Translations under genes and position numbers: made by a program
The notes under the pieces: generated by a model
The model's database searches: none
Seen by the model: only the letters and a program-made list of their open reading frames with translations
Told to the model about the DNA's origin: nothing
Shown here: positions 27,882 to 37,483 of the stretch, one piece after another
How the letters are laid out: each line of letters starts with the position of its first letter
How positions within the stretch are numbered: the first letter of the stretch is position 1
Origin: JBCCWF01 sp038520475
Lineage (GTDB): Bacteria > Cyanobacteriota > Cyanobacteriia > CAKZMO01
DNA: 64,000 nucleotides
Reading direction: 5' to 3'
NCBI GenBank assembly: GCA_038520475.1
Contig: JBCBLF010000001.1
Location: forward strand, 1-64,000

Positions 27882-27912
27882 CGAATTTATCTGATGGCAA
27901 CAGATAAATTCG
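27882..27912. repeat. Second hairpin between convergent genes
   Basis: CGAATTTATCTG and CAGATAAATTCG form a perfect 12-bp stem with a 7-nt loop, ten bases from the stop codon of the DUF4349 gene. It may be a minus-strand terminator, but no T tract is evident. Confidence 0.6.
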
Positions 27913-27922
27913 CAGTCCTACA

Positions 27923-28813
27923 TCACGTATCTCCTGAGGATTGCGTCGACTGGCGATCGCTCCGTGTGAAGCGAAATACTCCGTACCCCATGGCCGCAAT
28001 AACGAGCCAATACGGACTGTAGACCAATAGCCAGATACCAAGCTGCATCAGCCCGACTGTAAATGAACCGACCGACCGAGTCGCTTGCTGCCAGCTATCA
28101 CCCAGTTGAGTCACAACCGTTGTCTGGCTGGGAATGCTGGCTGCCTCTGCACGTAAGGTGAGCGAGATGGTCGAATACCGGACTTGATTGCGCAAGCTCG
28201 CGAGTTGACCGTCAATCTGCTCAATGGACTGGCGGATATTTCGAAGTTCTTGCGCCACTTGCAGAACATCACCAATTTCGCCCGATCGTTCCATAATGCC
28301 TAAAACCGTTTCCTCAGCCTTGCGCAGGTTGCGGAGTCGTGCCTCAAAGTCCACCAGCTGAGACGATACATCTTCAGCCATGAGGGACTGTTGGTCTACA
28401 GCACCGAGCTCAGAAAATTGCTCCATGGCTGTGTCGAGCTGCGTTTGAGGAACCCGAAGCTGTAGTGAAGCGACGTGTGGACTAGTTTCATTGCGAGGTA
28501 GTTGATTTTGCAACATCAAAATATCACCACCCACCCCACGGACAATCACTGTCACTTGGTCAATCGCGTCATCGACAGTCTCAACATCAAGAGACAGTTC
28601 CGCCCGCTTGACGAGTTGAGAGGATGACTCGGGTACATCAGCCCTTTGACCCTCATCCGATAATTCCTGAGCAACGTGTTGAGCTTCCTCTGTCGCAGGT
28701 AGCGCCGTATCGAGCTGTGCAGCACTCTCAGGAGCCGATGATTCATAACTAGAGGCACAACCAGCTAGCAATCCACCCATAATAGTCAGGGTCAACAGTC
28801 CATTCCGAAACAT
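27923..28813 (-). CDS. DUF4349 lipoprotein
   Basis: The protein has about 296 residues from the chosen Met (MFRNGLL); the frame is open 135 bases further upstream. The N terminus is a lipoprotein signal ending in GGLLAGC. The body matches DUF4349 proteins: VKRAELSLDVETVDDAIDQV, QLRVPQTQLDTAM, a long helical coiled-coil hairpin (EARLRNLRKAEETVLGIM ... VAQELRNIRQSIEQID), then beta strands, and a C-terminal membrane helix (LGIWLLVYSPYWLVIAAMGY). The protein is thus fixed to the membrane at both ends. The family is widespread and without an established function. Confidence 0.87.
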   Translation of the reverse strand: MFRNGLLTLTIMGGLLAGCASSYESSAPESAAQLDTALPATEEAQHVAQELSDEGQRADVPESSSQLVKRAELSLDVETVDDAIDQVTVIVRGVGGDILMLQNQLPRNETSPHVASLQLRVPQTQLDTAMEQFSELGAVDQQSLMAEDVSSQLVDFEARLRNLRKAEETVLGIMERSGEIGDVLQVAQELRNIRQSIEQIDGQLASLRNQVRYSTISLTLRAEAASIPSQTTVVTQLGDSWQQATRSVGSFTVGLMQLGIWLLVYSPYWLVIAAMGYGVFRFTRSDRQSTQSSGDT

Positions 28814-29060
28814 AGAAATCGGCCACATCAAATGATGGGTTGCACGTGCGCGATTCACAGCGGATGAAGCGACACGTTCATCCGTTGCGAGAGTTTTTAT
28901 TTGATGGTTGGAGTCGAGCGGGTGGGTATGCATGGGCGATCGCCTCAACGTTGACTTGCACCCATTATGGCAAGGGCAATAAGAAAACCCAGGTAGGTTT
29001 CCGTTTCCGAAACGGCAGTTGTCTGAACGAATCCATGCGATTTATTGGATCAATGTCTGC

Positions 29061-30380
29061 TCAAAATGTTGTGTTGCGGCGGCGACTTGGCATCACCAGC
29101 ATCTTATCAACCCGGTTGCCATCCATATCCATCACTTCAAATCGCAAGTTGTGCCATTCAAAATGGTCAGCCGATGCAGGAATGCGTCCCAGATACGTAA
29201 TGACGAATCCACCCAGAGTTTGGTAGTTACCTTGCTCTTCTCCAGGTAAATACGTGAGATTAAAGATTTCTTTGAACTTCTCAATTGGCAGAAGCCCATC
29301 CACCAACCAGGAGCCATCTTCCCTCTGCACGGCTGGCAGTTCGTGGGGTTGATCTGCGAAGGGAATATCTCCGATGATAACTTCCATGACATCGTTCAAG
29401 GTAACAAGTCCTTGGACAACACCATATTCATCAATCACAAACGCAATATGAGTTCCCGATTGCTTGAACATTTCCAACATTTTCAGCGCACGGGTGCTGG
29501 CTGGCACAAACAATGGCTGTTTCAATAGGCTAGGAAAATCTAGCGGCTGATTATGCAACACCTGACTGAGGACGTCGGTTGCATTAACCACGCCCAGCAC
29601 ATTGTCAAGACTGTCGTGACATACCGGAAACCGAGTGTGGCGGCTGTTGGTCATGGTTCGTTGATGAACCTCAGACGAGTCGCTGAGATCAAGCCAAGTA
29701 ATGTCTAACCGGGGTGTCATTAATGCTCCAACGTTTTGATCGCCAAGACGAAAGACCCGTTCAACCATGTCTTGTTCAGCGACCTCAAACATTCCGGCTT
29801 CTGCCCCTTGCCGGACTAAAACTTTGATTTCTTCTTCTGTTACTAGTGGTTCAGAGTAGGTTTGCTCCACGCCAAACAGCCGTATGATGGCTTCTGTTGA
29901 TGCACTCAGTAAATGGACGATTGGAGAAGCGATCGCCGACAGCAGGTTCATTGGCTTTGCGATGACAACGGCAATCTTCTCGGGATTGCTGAGCCCCAGT
30001 CGTTTCGGAACAAGTTCTCCAACGATGAGCGACAGGTAAGTCACGAAGACGACAACCATGCCTAGGGCGATCGCCTCACTCGTTTGGGCGAGACCTGGAA
30101 TCAGCGCAATGTAGCTAGCCAGAGACTTAGAGAGCGTTGCACCACCAAAAGCTCCGGCCAAAATCCCGATGAGGGTAATTCCAACCTGCACAGTTGAAAG
30201 AAACCGATTGGGTGTATTTGAGAGCTCTAGAGCAACTCTGGCCCTGTCGTCACCTTGATTAGTGAGCTCCTGAAGCCGTGTCTTTCGCACAGAAATAATC
30301 GATATCTCTGCCATTGCAAAAATACCGTTGGTAATGACCAACACCAAGATGATTAAAAACTCAAGTGCCACAGACGACAT
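29061..30380 (-). CDS. CNNM/CorC-HlyC family membrane protein
   Basis: The protein has 439 residues. An N-terminal DUF21 membrane domain of about 200 residues has four hydrophobic helices (first EFLIILVLVITNGIFAMAEI). Two CBS domains (about 215-335) include PVCHDSLDNVLGVV and HIAFVIDEYGVVQGLVTL. The CorC_HlyC transporter-associated domain follows (about 350-430, WLVDGLLPIEKF). Such proteins take part in Mg2+ or related cation transport, with CBS domains sensing nucleotides. The old name hemolysin is historical. The gene appears to stand alone. Confidence 0.92.
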   Translation of the reverse strand: MSSVALEFLIILVLVITNGIFAMAEISIISVRKTRLQELTNQGDDRARVALELSNTPNRFLSTVQVGITLIGILAGAFGGATLSKSLASYIALIPGLAQTSEAIALGMVVVFVTYLSLIVGELVPKRLGLSNPEKIAVVIAKPMNLLSAIASPIVHLLSASTEAIIRLFGVEQTYSEPLVTEEEIKVLVRQGAEAGMFEVAEQDMVERVFRLGDQNVGALMTPRLDITWLDLSDSSEVHQRTMTNSRHTRFPVCHDSLDNVLGVVNATDVLSQVLHNQPLDFPSLLKQPLFVPASTRALKMLEMFKQSGTHIAFVIDEYGVVQGLVTLNDVMEVIIGDIPFADQPHELPAVQREDGSWLVDGLLPIEKFKEIFNLTYLPGEEQGNYQTLGGFVITYLGRIPASADHFEWHNLRFEVMDMDGNRVDKMLVMPSRRRNTTF

Positions 30381-30912
30381 GGTTTTACCTTCAGCATTGA
30401 GGCAGCATCGTCAACCGATGACACCATTCTGATTTGAGCTGATGCGTGCATCAGGCACAAATCTCTTAAAAACTATAAACGGTTTTAGAGAGGTCATCTT
30501 AAGAGCATTAGCGATAAATCTCTGACCAATGAGAAGTTGCCTAAATAATCCACGCTACAGTAATGAAAATTGATACCAGCAGGGTCTGTGGGAATCATCG
30601 TTCGCCCTGGTTCAACAGCTCTAGGGTCGGGTCATATTGAATCTGGTTTTGAGACTCTAAATCTGATGGGTTATGAAATGTCTGTGTTGCAGACACGTCA
30701 TAACCCATCGAACGTAATAACGGAGCTGGCGTCTATATCCATCTCGTGTTGGATTGGGTTGAATTGATTGTAAGACCATGATTAGCTCGTATACGGCTTT
30801 ATCATAAGTCTCACTTGTATGGTGCGATCCGTAGGTGCAATCAACCTGACAATACAGAAGCTACTCAGAACGTTGCTTGTCTTAGACCAACCTCTATTCA
30901 CAATCTCCAAAC
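30381..30912. other. Gene-free stretch with hairpins
   Basis: No gene is supported. A hairpin at 30431-30463 (GATTTG...CAAATC with inner CTGATGC/GCATCAG) is followed at 30481 by GGTTTTAGAGA, the family C flank. A larger hairpin at 30665-30709 pairs GATGGGTTATGA with TCATAACCCATC and continues with TGTCTG/CAGACA. Confidence 0.6.
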
Positions 30913-31500
30913 CTACGCGGAGAGCGCAACCCTAATTTGCTCGATCCGTTTCCGATTTACACCCAAATCAGACTGCCCCAAGCGGGAAGCAGAGCGAACG
31001 TGAATCACACTGGCCTGATCATCAAGATAAAATTCAACGTCATCCACAAATCCCATGAGTGCACTTGTGAACTCTGCATATAGATAGGTGTCATTGGCTG
31101 TGATGATTTCTGTTCGCTCCATGCTATCAACAACAGACTTGACGGCCGCCATCGCTTCAGATGGAGACTGGTCGTATGTTAGCGGCATGATGTAGTGCTC
31201 TGCATCGGCTTTAGGCGCTTGGCTGCTGACACAGTTAGGACTACCGGGACAAGATGCAAGTTTCCCATCGGTCACTCCAAGCGTATCGGGACGCGTCCCT
31301 GAGAATGAAAACATGGAACCTCCTAATGCAAATTGACCAACGGGAGATGAAATCGGTTGATGAGACCGTGTAGGAGAGGGAACCACAGGGGCGATCGCCT
31401 CTGACGGATAAAACTGAGCAAATTGGGCGTGAGCCTCACTAGGCAACGAAATCAAGCTCAGAACTACCGATAAAAATGTAGCGAATAAGATACGACTCAT
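30913..31500 (-). CDS. DUF1499 domain protein, exported
   Basis: The protein has 195 residues with a classical signal peptide cut near AHAQF. The mature domain starts at LGVTDGKLASCPGSPNCVSS, whose two cysteines and SPNCV motif are the hallmark of DUF1499. It continues with YLYAEFTSALMGFVDDVEFYLD and IHVRSASRLGQSDLGVNRKRI, both highly typical. Family members in plants and cyanobacteria are thylakoid or periplasmic proteins of unknown role; the cysteine pair may form a disulfide. No neighbouring gene is close enough for an operon. Confidence 0.9.
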   Translation of the reverse strand: MSRILFATFLSVVLSLISLPSEAHAQFAQFYPSEAIAPVVPSPTRSHQPISSPVGQFALGGSMFSFSGTRPDTLGVTDGKLASCPGSPNCVSSQAPKADAEHYIMPLTYDQSPSEAMAAVKSVVDSMERTEIITANDTYLYAEFTSALMGFVDDVEFYLDDQASVIHVRSASRLGQSDLGVNRKRIEQIRVALSA

Positions 31501-32125
31501 AACAACTCATTAAGGGAACGTCATGAACGACACAATTTGGAACTTTTTTCAATGCAACTGAACAATGTTTCATATTACATTTACCATGCATTTCTACTAT
31601 TGGCGGATCTAAAGATATCCATAGAAATCTACTGATACTCTAATAGCCAATACTGGCAAGGCTTTTAGGTTTTCTGAGAATTTTGTTTTCTGGTTTGATG
31701 AACCTGCTCTCAGCATCACGGTTTCACAACTCAGCAAAATTTATAAAGGAATAGAGGGGATGGGCGCGCTGTGCCCATCCCCTCTATTCCTTTGTCAGGC
31801 CATACCAGAACCGTGTAAGTCCTATTTGTTATGGATTTGAGACGTTTGCCAAGTTATGTCAGTTTGTGATCGGTGCCAGGTCAAGACATTCGATAGCAAA
31901 ACTGGAAAGATATCTACGGCTTATTCAACTCTTGTGGCATAGTTTAGGAGGTAAAATTTGGTTGACGATTGGATGCCTCTGCCGATTGATCGTGTTGTAA
32001 GATGAATCAGTGCGTGCGATCGCTCAAAGCTATCTCTACAGCTTGGTTTCGAATGATTCGACCAACTGATCTCAGAACTTTTCTCAATCAACCAATAGTA
32101 AAATTTGCTGCTAGCTAAGCTCAGG
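31501..32125. other. Gene-free stretch with a family B repeat
   Basis: No reading frame is convincing. The centre holds the repeat listed separately. The rest is AT-rich and presumably contains promoters for the flanking genes, not identifiable by consensus. Confidence 0.5.
31745..31852. repeat. Family B element with 21-bp hairpin
   Basis: Arms 31745-31765 and 31773-31793 are perfectly complementary over 21 bp with loop GCGCTGT. The constant block follows at 31831-31852, 37 bases beyond the stem, further than in the other copies. The stem shares no sequence with the stems at 18102 or 22562. Confidence 0.85.
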
Positions 32126-32572
32126 ATGTCGTTTGTGCCTAACCGTCGTTTATTAACAGCATTTCTGATTCTGTCTATCGGGGTTTCATTGATGAGCTGT
32201 AGTGAGGGAAGAGTCTCTCAGTGCAATCGGCTCATTGGAATTGCGAACGAAGCTGCAAGCAGCGTAGAGGCTGTGACAAGTACGGCATCACCTGATGATC
32301 CAGACGCGTTTCTGCGTATTGCTGACGCTGCTGAACAAGCCACCAGCGAACTTGAGAACCTTGAGGTTGCTGATACCGAGTTACAAAATTATCAGCAGCA
32401 ATTTATTTCGCTCTATGTTGAAACAAGCGCAGCAACTCGTCGCCTTGTTGATGCTGTTAAGAATCAAGATGCAGAAGCTGCCGATGCGGCTTACATGGAG
32501 CTAGAAGAAGCCACTGAGAGAGAAATCCCCCTTGTGGACGAGATTAACAATTACTGCGGAGGCTCAGCTTAA
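32126..32572 (+). CDS. Small helical lipoprotein
   Basis: The protein has 148 residues. The N terminus is a lipoprotein signal ending in GVSLMSC. The mature part is almost wholly alpha-helical and acidic, with two further cysteines near the ends (SQCNRL and NNYCGG) that may clamp a helical bundle. Its composition resembles cyanobacterial helical-bundle lipoproteins with no known function; I cannot name a family. The start at 32126 follows CAGG; an in-frame TTG/ATG 21 bases earlier is less likely. It converges with the large TPR gene. Confidence 0.72.
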   Translation: MSFVPNRRLLTAFLILSIGVSLMSCSEGRVSQCNRLIGIANEAASSVEAVTSTASPDDPDAFLRIADAAEQATSELENLEVADTELQNYQQQFISLYVETSAATRRLVDAVKNQDAEAADAAYMELEEATEREIPLVDEINNYCGGSA

Positions 32573-32647
32573 CAGTAGCGTGAGTACTTGGCGTCACATC
32601 ATTTCCCGACATGGTTGCACCAATAATGCAATTGCATATTGCTTACG

Positions 32648-35600
32648 TTACTGAATAGTGAATCGTCTGCAAAAATCTGCTAGTGATTCTTCATCAATGT
32701 CTGAAGGCACGTTCTCATCAGACGCGTCATTAGGCAACTCATCAGCATAGGTTTGGGGAGTCTCTGATGTGCTCAATCGGTTTCCATTCTGAGACCAGGG
32801 GTCTCGAATATCTTCTCCTGAAAACCGCAAGAAACTATCATCTCTCTGTTGAATCGACGGGTCTGAGCCAGTCGCGTTGCGATCGCCATTTTCAGCGGAT
32901 GGCGGACGGTTGGACTCAGACATCATAGGTGATGATTGAGCTGAAATACCGTTTTGCCGCGGGTCATTCCAAGCATCATTGTTGGCAAACAAATCCGTAT
33001 TATTCAGTTCAATATCGCTATTGATGACGCTGAAGAAGTCTTCTAGGGTTTGAGTTCCGATCTGTTGAACATCGATGTCTTCTTGTTCAACCCCATCATT
33101 TGTTGCAGTTTCCGCAATCGCGTTTGCTTCCTCTTGAGTTTGAGAAGTTGAATCCTCAGCTCCAAAACCGTCAAAGAAATCTCCCCATCGTTCGAACTGG
33201 TCGACTAATTCATCTCCAGGGTTAGGCCCAGCATCGGATTCACCATCAGACTCCTCTGAGTCATTGGCTTCCCAAACGATTGAATCGACGGAATGATCGC
33301 TGACGCCTGATGAGTGGTCGGAGTCAGATGGAAGACGGGCTGCTCGAATATAGGTCTCTTCTGGATCGATGTATGTCTCTTCTGGATCGATGTATGGTTC
33401 TTCTAGATCGACATCCGTTTCTTCGAGGTCGACGTATATCTCCTCTGTATCGAAGTAACGATCGCCACCGGAGGCATCATCGGCTCCATACGGCCATTCG
33501 TTGGCCTCTTCATCAACGTCGGTGCTCTCGGAGTCGGTTGTATCGAAGCGATGATCGACATCGGCAGCAGCATCGTCTCTATACGGCCATTCGTCAGTTT
33601 CTTTCTGAACGTAAGTGCTCTCAGGGTCGATTGTATCGGAGTGACGATCAACATCGGCAGCAGCATCGTCTTCATGTGGCCATTCGTCAGTTTCTTTCTG
33701 AACGTAGGTGCTCTCGGGGTCAATCGTATCGGAGTGACGATCAACATCGGCAGCAGCATCGTCTTCATGTGGCCATTCGTCAGTTTCTTTCTGAACGTAG
33801 GTGCTTTCGGGATCGATATATTCGCTGTGCTCGTCCCTATCTGACGCATCGTCAGAGGAGCTAACCCACGGATGAGACGGATGAGCAGAGGCTTCTGTCT
33901 CATTGAGACCATCACCATCCCAGACAATCGAGTCTACCGAATGATCGGCAATATTGTCATCTCCGTCAGCATCATAAAAATTGAGATTGGAGGATAGCTC
34001 AACGTTGTCTGAAAGTTCTAACTCACGGAACGGTTCAATATACGGTTCTGTATTTGGAGCATCTATCGATTCTGTATCCAGAGTTTCAAGATAAGAAGCA
34101 CCAGCTTCATCCACAACTGTATCCAACCACGCTGGCTCATCGAATGCTGACTCGCTCGGTTCTGAATCGATTTGCTCAGCGTTAGCCTCAGACCATGGCG
34201 CTCCATCAGATGCAGCAACGTCAAATATTTCAGACTCTTGCGAACCGAACGGAGTAGTCGCACCTTCGTCTACGTCGAAATCAGCATACGCATCTAACCC
34301 ATCACTGTTTTCAGGGCTTCCGAACTCATGGGGAGAAGCGTGGACTGATGCATCTTCAAGTTGTCCGGAGAACCGGACCGTTTCATCCACATCAAACGAC
34401 ACAAATTCCTCTGAATCTTCGCCAATAGTGAGGTCTTCTGGAGGATGCTCGATAATTTGCCCAGGGTTATCTGACTCACTGTAGTTGTCTTCGGCCAAAT
34501 CAGGAGAGGCAGGATTAACAGACAATGGTGCTGCGGCCTGTGCCTCTAAATTGTTCCTGTAAAGACCATTTTCGTTTTCGTCATCAACAGATGCCCGATA
34601 AGCATCAAGCGAATCGTATTCGTATTCACGCTCAGTGTCGTCTGTAGACTCGTGTAAATCGACGTGAGCACTTGTTGAAGATACTGACAGAGACGAATCG
34701 GTTACGAGCATTGACGATTCCACTGATGGCGCAGCAAATGGAGTGGCAGAGGGCATCTCATTGGCAAGTTGCTCTACCTTAAGCAGTGTTTCCTGTGCCT
34801 TTTGTGCATTGATTGGACTCTTCTGCTCTTCAAAGTGCTCCGTTGCCTGCTCTAAATCAGCGATCGCCAGCTGATAGTTACCGATGGTCTGATAGACCAT
34901 TGCCCGCTGATAGAAAACAGCAGGTGTATTAGGAGAATGAACAAGCGCTTCAGTGTAATCAGCGATCGCTCCTTCATAGTCTTCCAGTTTTTGACTTGCG
35001 GCTCCTCGATAGAAATAGGCAATGGCGGAGGTTGGAGCCGCTTGAATCGCTAAACTGAAATCTGCGATCGCCCCATATTGGTCTTCCTGTTCCGACTGCA
35101 AGTAGCCTCGGTTGCAATATGCCGAACACTGTTCCGGATTCAAAGCGATGGACTGGGTGAAGTCTGCTAACGATGCCTCAAGATTCTTTTGTTCATAGTG
35201 AATGATGCCTCTCAAGTTGTAAGCAGCAGAATTATCAGGATTAGCAGCGAGAATGACGTCTATATCTGAGGCCGCACCCGCTTTATCGCCCAGGTCATAT
35301 CGAGTAATCGCTCGATTCCAGTAAGCGTCGACATCATGAGTAGGTGGATTAGGCTCATCAAACCGTTGAGTCAGATGCTTAACAATCTGCTCATCCGTAG
35401 TTCTCAGCTTGAGTTCAGCATCCTTTAGCGAAGTTTGAGTCTTGAGCCGTGCATCCAACCCAAGAATCGCATATTCGTCATCGGAAATGAGGTAGTTTTC
35501 GGCCGTTCCGAGAATCTTAAATTGGAAATTGTTTGGGTAGTAGCGCTTGATGGCAAGCAGTCGCTTCAGGGTGCCCTGAAGCGAGCCAGTGGAAAGCGGA

Positions 35601-36937
35601 TTGATCGACCATCGTCGATTAATGAGGCTCAAGAATCGATCATCTTGGCGATCGCTTACATGGCACCAACCAATATCGAGCTGCCGCTGCTGTTTGAGGA
35701 ATCCTTCAATTCGTCGCAACATATCTGCATCTAGCTCGGTGTGAACAGACCACGGCCAAATGAGAATCAGCCTCTGTTGCGTTGATTCGAGGGCATCTGT
35801 GAGTGCCTGACGACTGCCTGGAGTAATTGGATCAGCGCTAGAGTTTGGGTCTGACGACAGATCAAATACCAAATCATAGGGCAGTGATGGCGAACGGTCA
35901 GCAATCATTTCCTGTAAATGCTGTACTTCGCCTCGAAGCACGTCTTCAATGGTCGATTTTAGCTCTGGAGAGTGATACAGCGTACGAAGCTGACGGTTGA
36001 TCGCGCGAATTTCCCGTGTAAACGATTCCTCCAGTTGCGATCGCAGCTGCGGCACGTCTGGAAGAGCCTGAAGCCGATTATTAATCTTCTGCATGTCGCG
36101 ACGCAGAGCATCTTCGGTCTGGAGCTGACTCGTTTGCTGCTGCTGAATCACTCGCAAGTCGGCCACAAGGGCATTGAGGTCTCGTTTAGGAACCAAATCT
36201 GCAACCACCCGCACCAGTTCACCGACCTCTCGCTTGATGGAGCTGGTATCAGCCTGAGGAGGCAGCGATTTAATTTGACGGTTAAGCTGAGTGACTTGAT
36301 CCTGTAGGTTAGTAAGCGTGTGACTGCTATATTCGTTAAGCGTTTTAACTGTTGCGTCAATCTTACTGGTATCAGTCGAAATATTGGCGATCGCCTGCTC
36401 TAGTTCCTGTGTCCGTTCATTGGTCACGAACTGCGGAAGCGATGCTGCGATACTGCTCAATGAGTTGTAGACTTCGACATACTGAAGTTGAAGCTGAGTA
36501 ATCTCCTCGCGAGCCTCGCCGATTTTATATTCGTCTAAGGCCTTGAAGCGATTTTCAACATCTTGCTTAATTTTGTGAATGTAGGCATACGTCTTTTGCA
36601 TCTTTTCGCGACTATGCCGCAAAATTGACTGACGAACATCTCCGATCATCTCGGGAGTCGGCATGGTTTGAATCTTTTGTTCAAGGACTTCAAGATTCGC
36701 AGATAGTCTCTGATCAAGGGTTGCAAGGGAATCAGACAGCCTTTGGTCTTGCGCCTGTTCGATCCGTCGACGGTTTAAGATGCCAACCAACAATGCAAAC
36801 GAAAGCGGCGCAGACGTATAGAGGAGCTGTTTTGAAATGAATGACAGACTCAGGCCCGCTCCTAATCCAAGGAGAGAGAAATCCTCAATAAAATTGAACC
36901 AATGACGCTTTTTCAAGGCACACTCTTTGTATTGCAA
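32648..36937 (-). CDS. Large membrane-anchored coiled-coil/TPR protein with acidic repeats
   Basis: The protein has 1429 residues. Residues ~18-53 form one or two membrane helices. A coiled-coil region spans ~60-350. Residues ~355-530 look like a degenerate phospholipase-D-like alpha/beta domain (IWPWSVHTELDADMLRRIEG ... YLISDDEYAILGLDA), without HKD motifs. About five TPR units follow (~538-720). The remaining half is low-complexity, rich in Asp, Glu and Ser, with a 31-residue unit repeated about four times and a 7-residue EETYIDP-type unit repeated about five times. The last ~30 residues are again ordered. It is probably a cytoplasmic scaffold attached to a membrane. No family function is known to me. 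The acidic region may evolve by repeat expansion. Confidence 0.8.
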   Translation of the reverse strand: MQYKECALKKRHWFNFIEDFSLLGLGAGLSLSFISKQLLYTSAPLSFALLVGILNRRRIEQAQDQRLSDSLATLDQRLSANLEVLEQKIQTMPTPEMIGDVRQSILRHSREKMQKTYAYIHKIKQDVENRFKALDEYKIGEAREEITQLQLQYVEVYNSLSSIAASLPQFVTNERTQELEQAIANISTDTSKIDATVKTLNEYSSHTLTNLQDQVTQLNRQIKSLPPQADTSSIKREVGELVRVVADLVPKRDLNALVADLRVIQQQQTSQLQTEDALRRDMQKINNRLQALPDVPQLRSQLEESFTREIRAINRQLRTLYHSPELKSTIEDVLRGEVQHLQEMIADRSPSLPYDLVFDLSSDPNSSADPITPGSRQALTDALESTQQRLILIWPWSVHTELDADMLRRIEGFLKQQRQLDIGWCHVSDRQDDRFLSLINRRWSINPLSTGSLQGTLKRLLAIKRYYPNNFQFKILGTAENYLISDDEYAILGLDARLKTQTSLKDAELKLRTTDEQIVKHLTQRFDEPNPPTHDVDAYWNRAITRYDLGDKAGAASDIDVILAANPDNSAAYNLRGIIHYEQKNLEASLADFTQSIALNPEQCSAYCNRGYLQSEQEDQYGAIADFSLAIQAAPTSAIAYFYRGAASQKLEDYEGAIADYTEALVHSPNTPAVFYQRAMVYQTIGNYQLAIADLEQATEHFEEQKSPINAQKAQETLLKVEQLANEMPSATPFAAPSVESSMLVTDSSLSVSSTSAHVDLHESTDDTEREYEYDSLDAYRASVDDENENGLYRNNLEAQAAAPLSVNPASPDLAEDNYSESDNPGQIIEHPPEDLTIGEDSEEFVSFDVDETVRFSGQLEDASVHASPHEFGSPENSDGLDAYADFDVDEGATTPFGSQESEIFDVAASDGAPWSEANAEQIDSEPSESAFDEPAWLDTVVDEAGASYLETLDTESIDAPNTEPYIEPFRELELSDNVELSSNLNFYDADGDDNIADHSVDSIVWDGDGLNETEASAHPSHPWVSSSDDASDRDEHSEYIDPESTYVQKETDEWPHEDDAAADVDRHSDTIDPESTYVQKETDEWPHEDDAAADVDRHSDTIDPESTYVQKETDEWPYRDDAAADVDHRFDTTDSESTDVDEEANEWPYGADDASGGDRYFDTEEIYVDLEETDVDLEEPYIDPEETYIDPEETYIRAARLPSDSDHSSGVSDHSVDSIVWEANDSEESDGESDAGPNPGDELVDQFERWGDFFDGFGAEDSTSQTQEEANAIAETATNDGVEQEDIDVQQIGTQTLEDFFSVINSDIELNNTDLFANNDAWNDPRQNGISAQSSPMMSESNRPPSAENGDRNATGSDPSIQQRDDSFLRFSGEDIRDPWSQNGNRLSTSETPQTYADELPNDASDENVPSDIDEESLADFCRRFTIQ
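33483..33854. repeat. 93-bp tandem coding repeat, about four copies
   Basis: The hexamer CATTCG recurs at 33495, 33588, 33681 and 33774, exactly 93 bases apart; the two leftmost-in-protein units are nearly identical. The flanking 33340-33450 segment has about five 21-bp units. Both keep the frame of the large TPR protein. Confidence 0.9.
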
Positions 36938-37483
36938 ACGGTAGACTTCAAACCGACAGCTGCTGACAAAACGCTAGGCTCGCAACAGCCAATCATAAAG
37001 CTTTAATTATTCGTCTCTACTTCGCTTACAACGGGGGATCAGGAAAACCTTTTCTTACGAAATATTCACTTTACCTTTACAAAAAATTGGAAGCTATAGC
37101 CACAATCATTTGTCCTACGGTCAGTTTGCAGGCGTGCACTGTATGTCTACAAGCCAGGCTCTGTGGAGATTATCAGCTCTCGCAATCAGGTCAAATTCTC
37201 ATAACATTTCCTGCAATGGATGCACGAAATATAGCCGTCGCCAGTTCCGTTAGGACAAGACGGCGAGCCACTTGGCGATTGGCTAGGTAACCGAATGATA
37301 CTTGGTGTCCTAGCTTAAATGGCTGAAGCGATAGCTTCGTGGACCGTCCACTGGGCGGGCTCCACACAATCAAATCATTCGCCAATTTAAAGAATTGGTA
37401 TTCTTACATCTTGCACCTGGGTGTTGTAGACAAGGAGGCAAGATATGAGTATTGGCGTTCATGTTAGGTGTCGCGATACAGAC
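36938..37483. other. Intergenic stretch, mostly featureless
   Basis: The promoter of the 1429-aa protein should lie at the left end. Apart from the small minus-strand frame listed separately and a GAAGC-GATA-GCTTC palindrome near 37328, nothing is seen. Confidence 0.45.
37191..37385 (-). CDS. Doubtful small hypothetical frame
   Basis: A TTG-started frame of 64 codons has protein-like composition (SLQPFKLGHQVSFGYLANRQ) and ends in a normal TGA. The frame stays open eight codons further upstream to a TAA. There is no clear ribosome-binding site and I recognise no family. It may be real, or a remnant of a longer gene. Confidence 0.25.
   Translation of the reverse strand: MANDLIVWSPPSGRSTKLSLQPFKLGHQVSFGYLANRQVARRLVLTELATAIFRASIAGNVMRI

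Noticed and set aside
33310..33864. Long repeated frames on both strands inside the acidic repeat region
   Set aside because: They arise from the 93-bp periodicity of the real minus-strand gene; composition is Arg/His-rich and unlike proteins.
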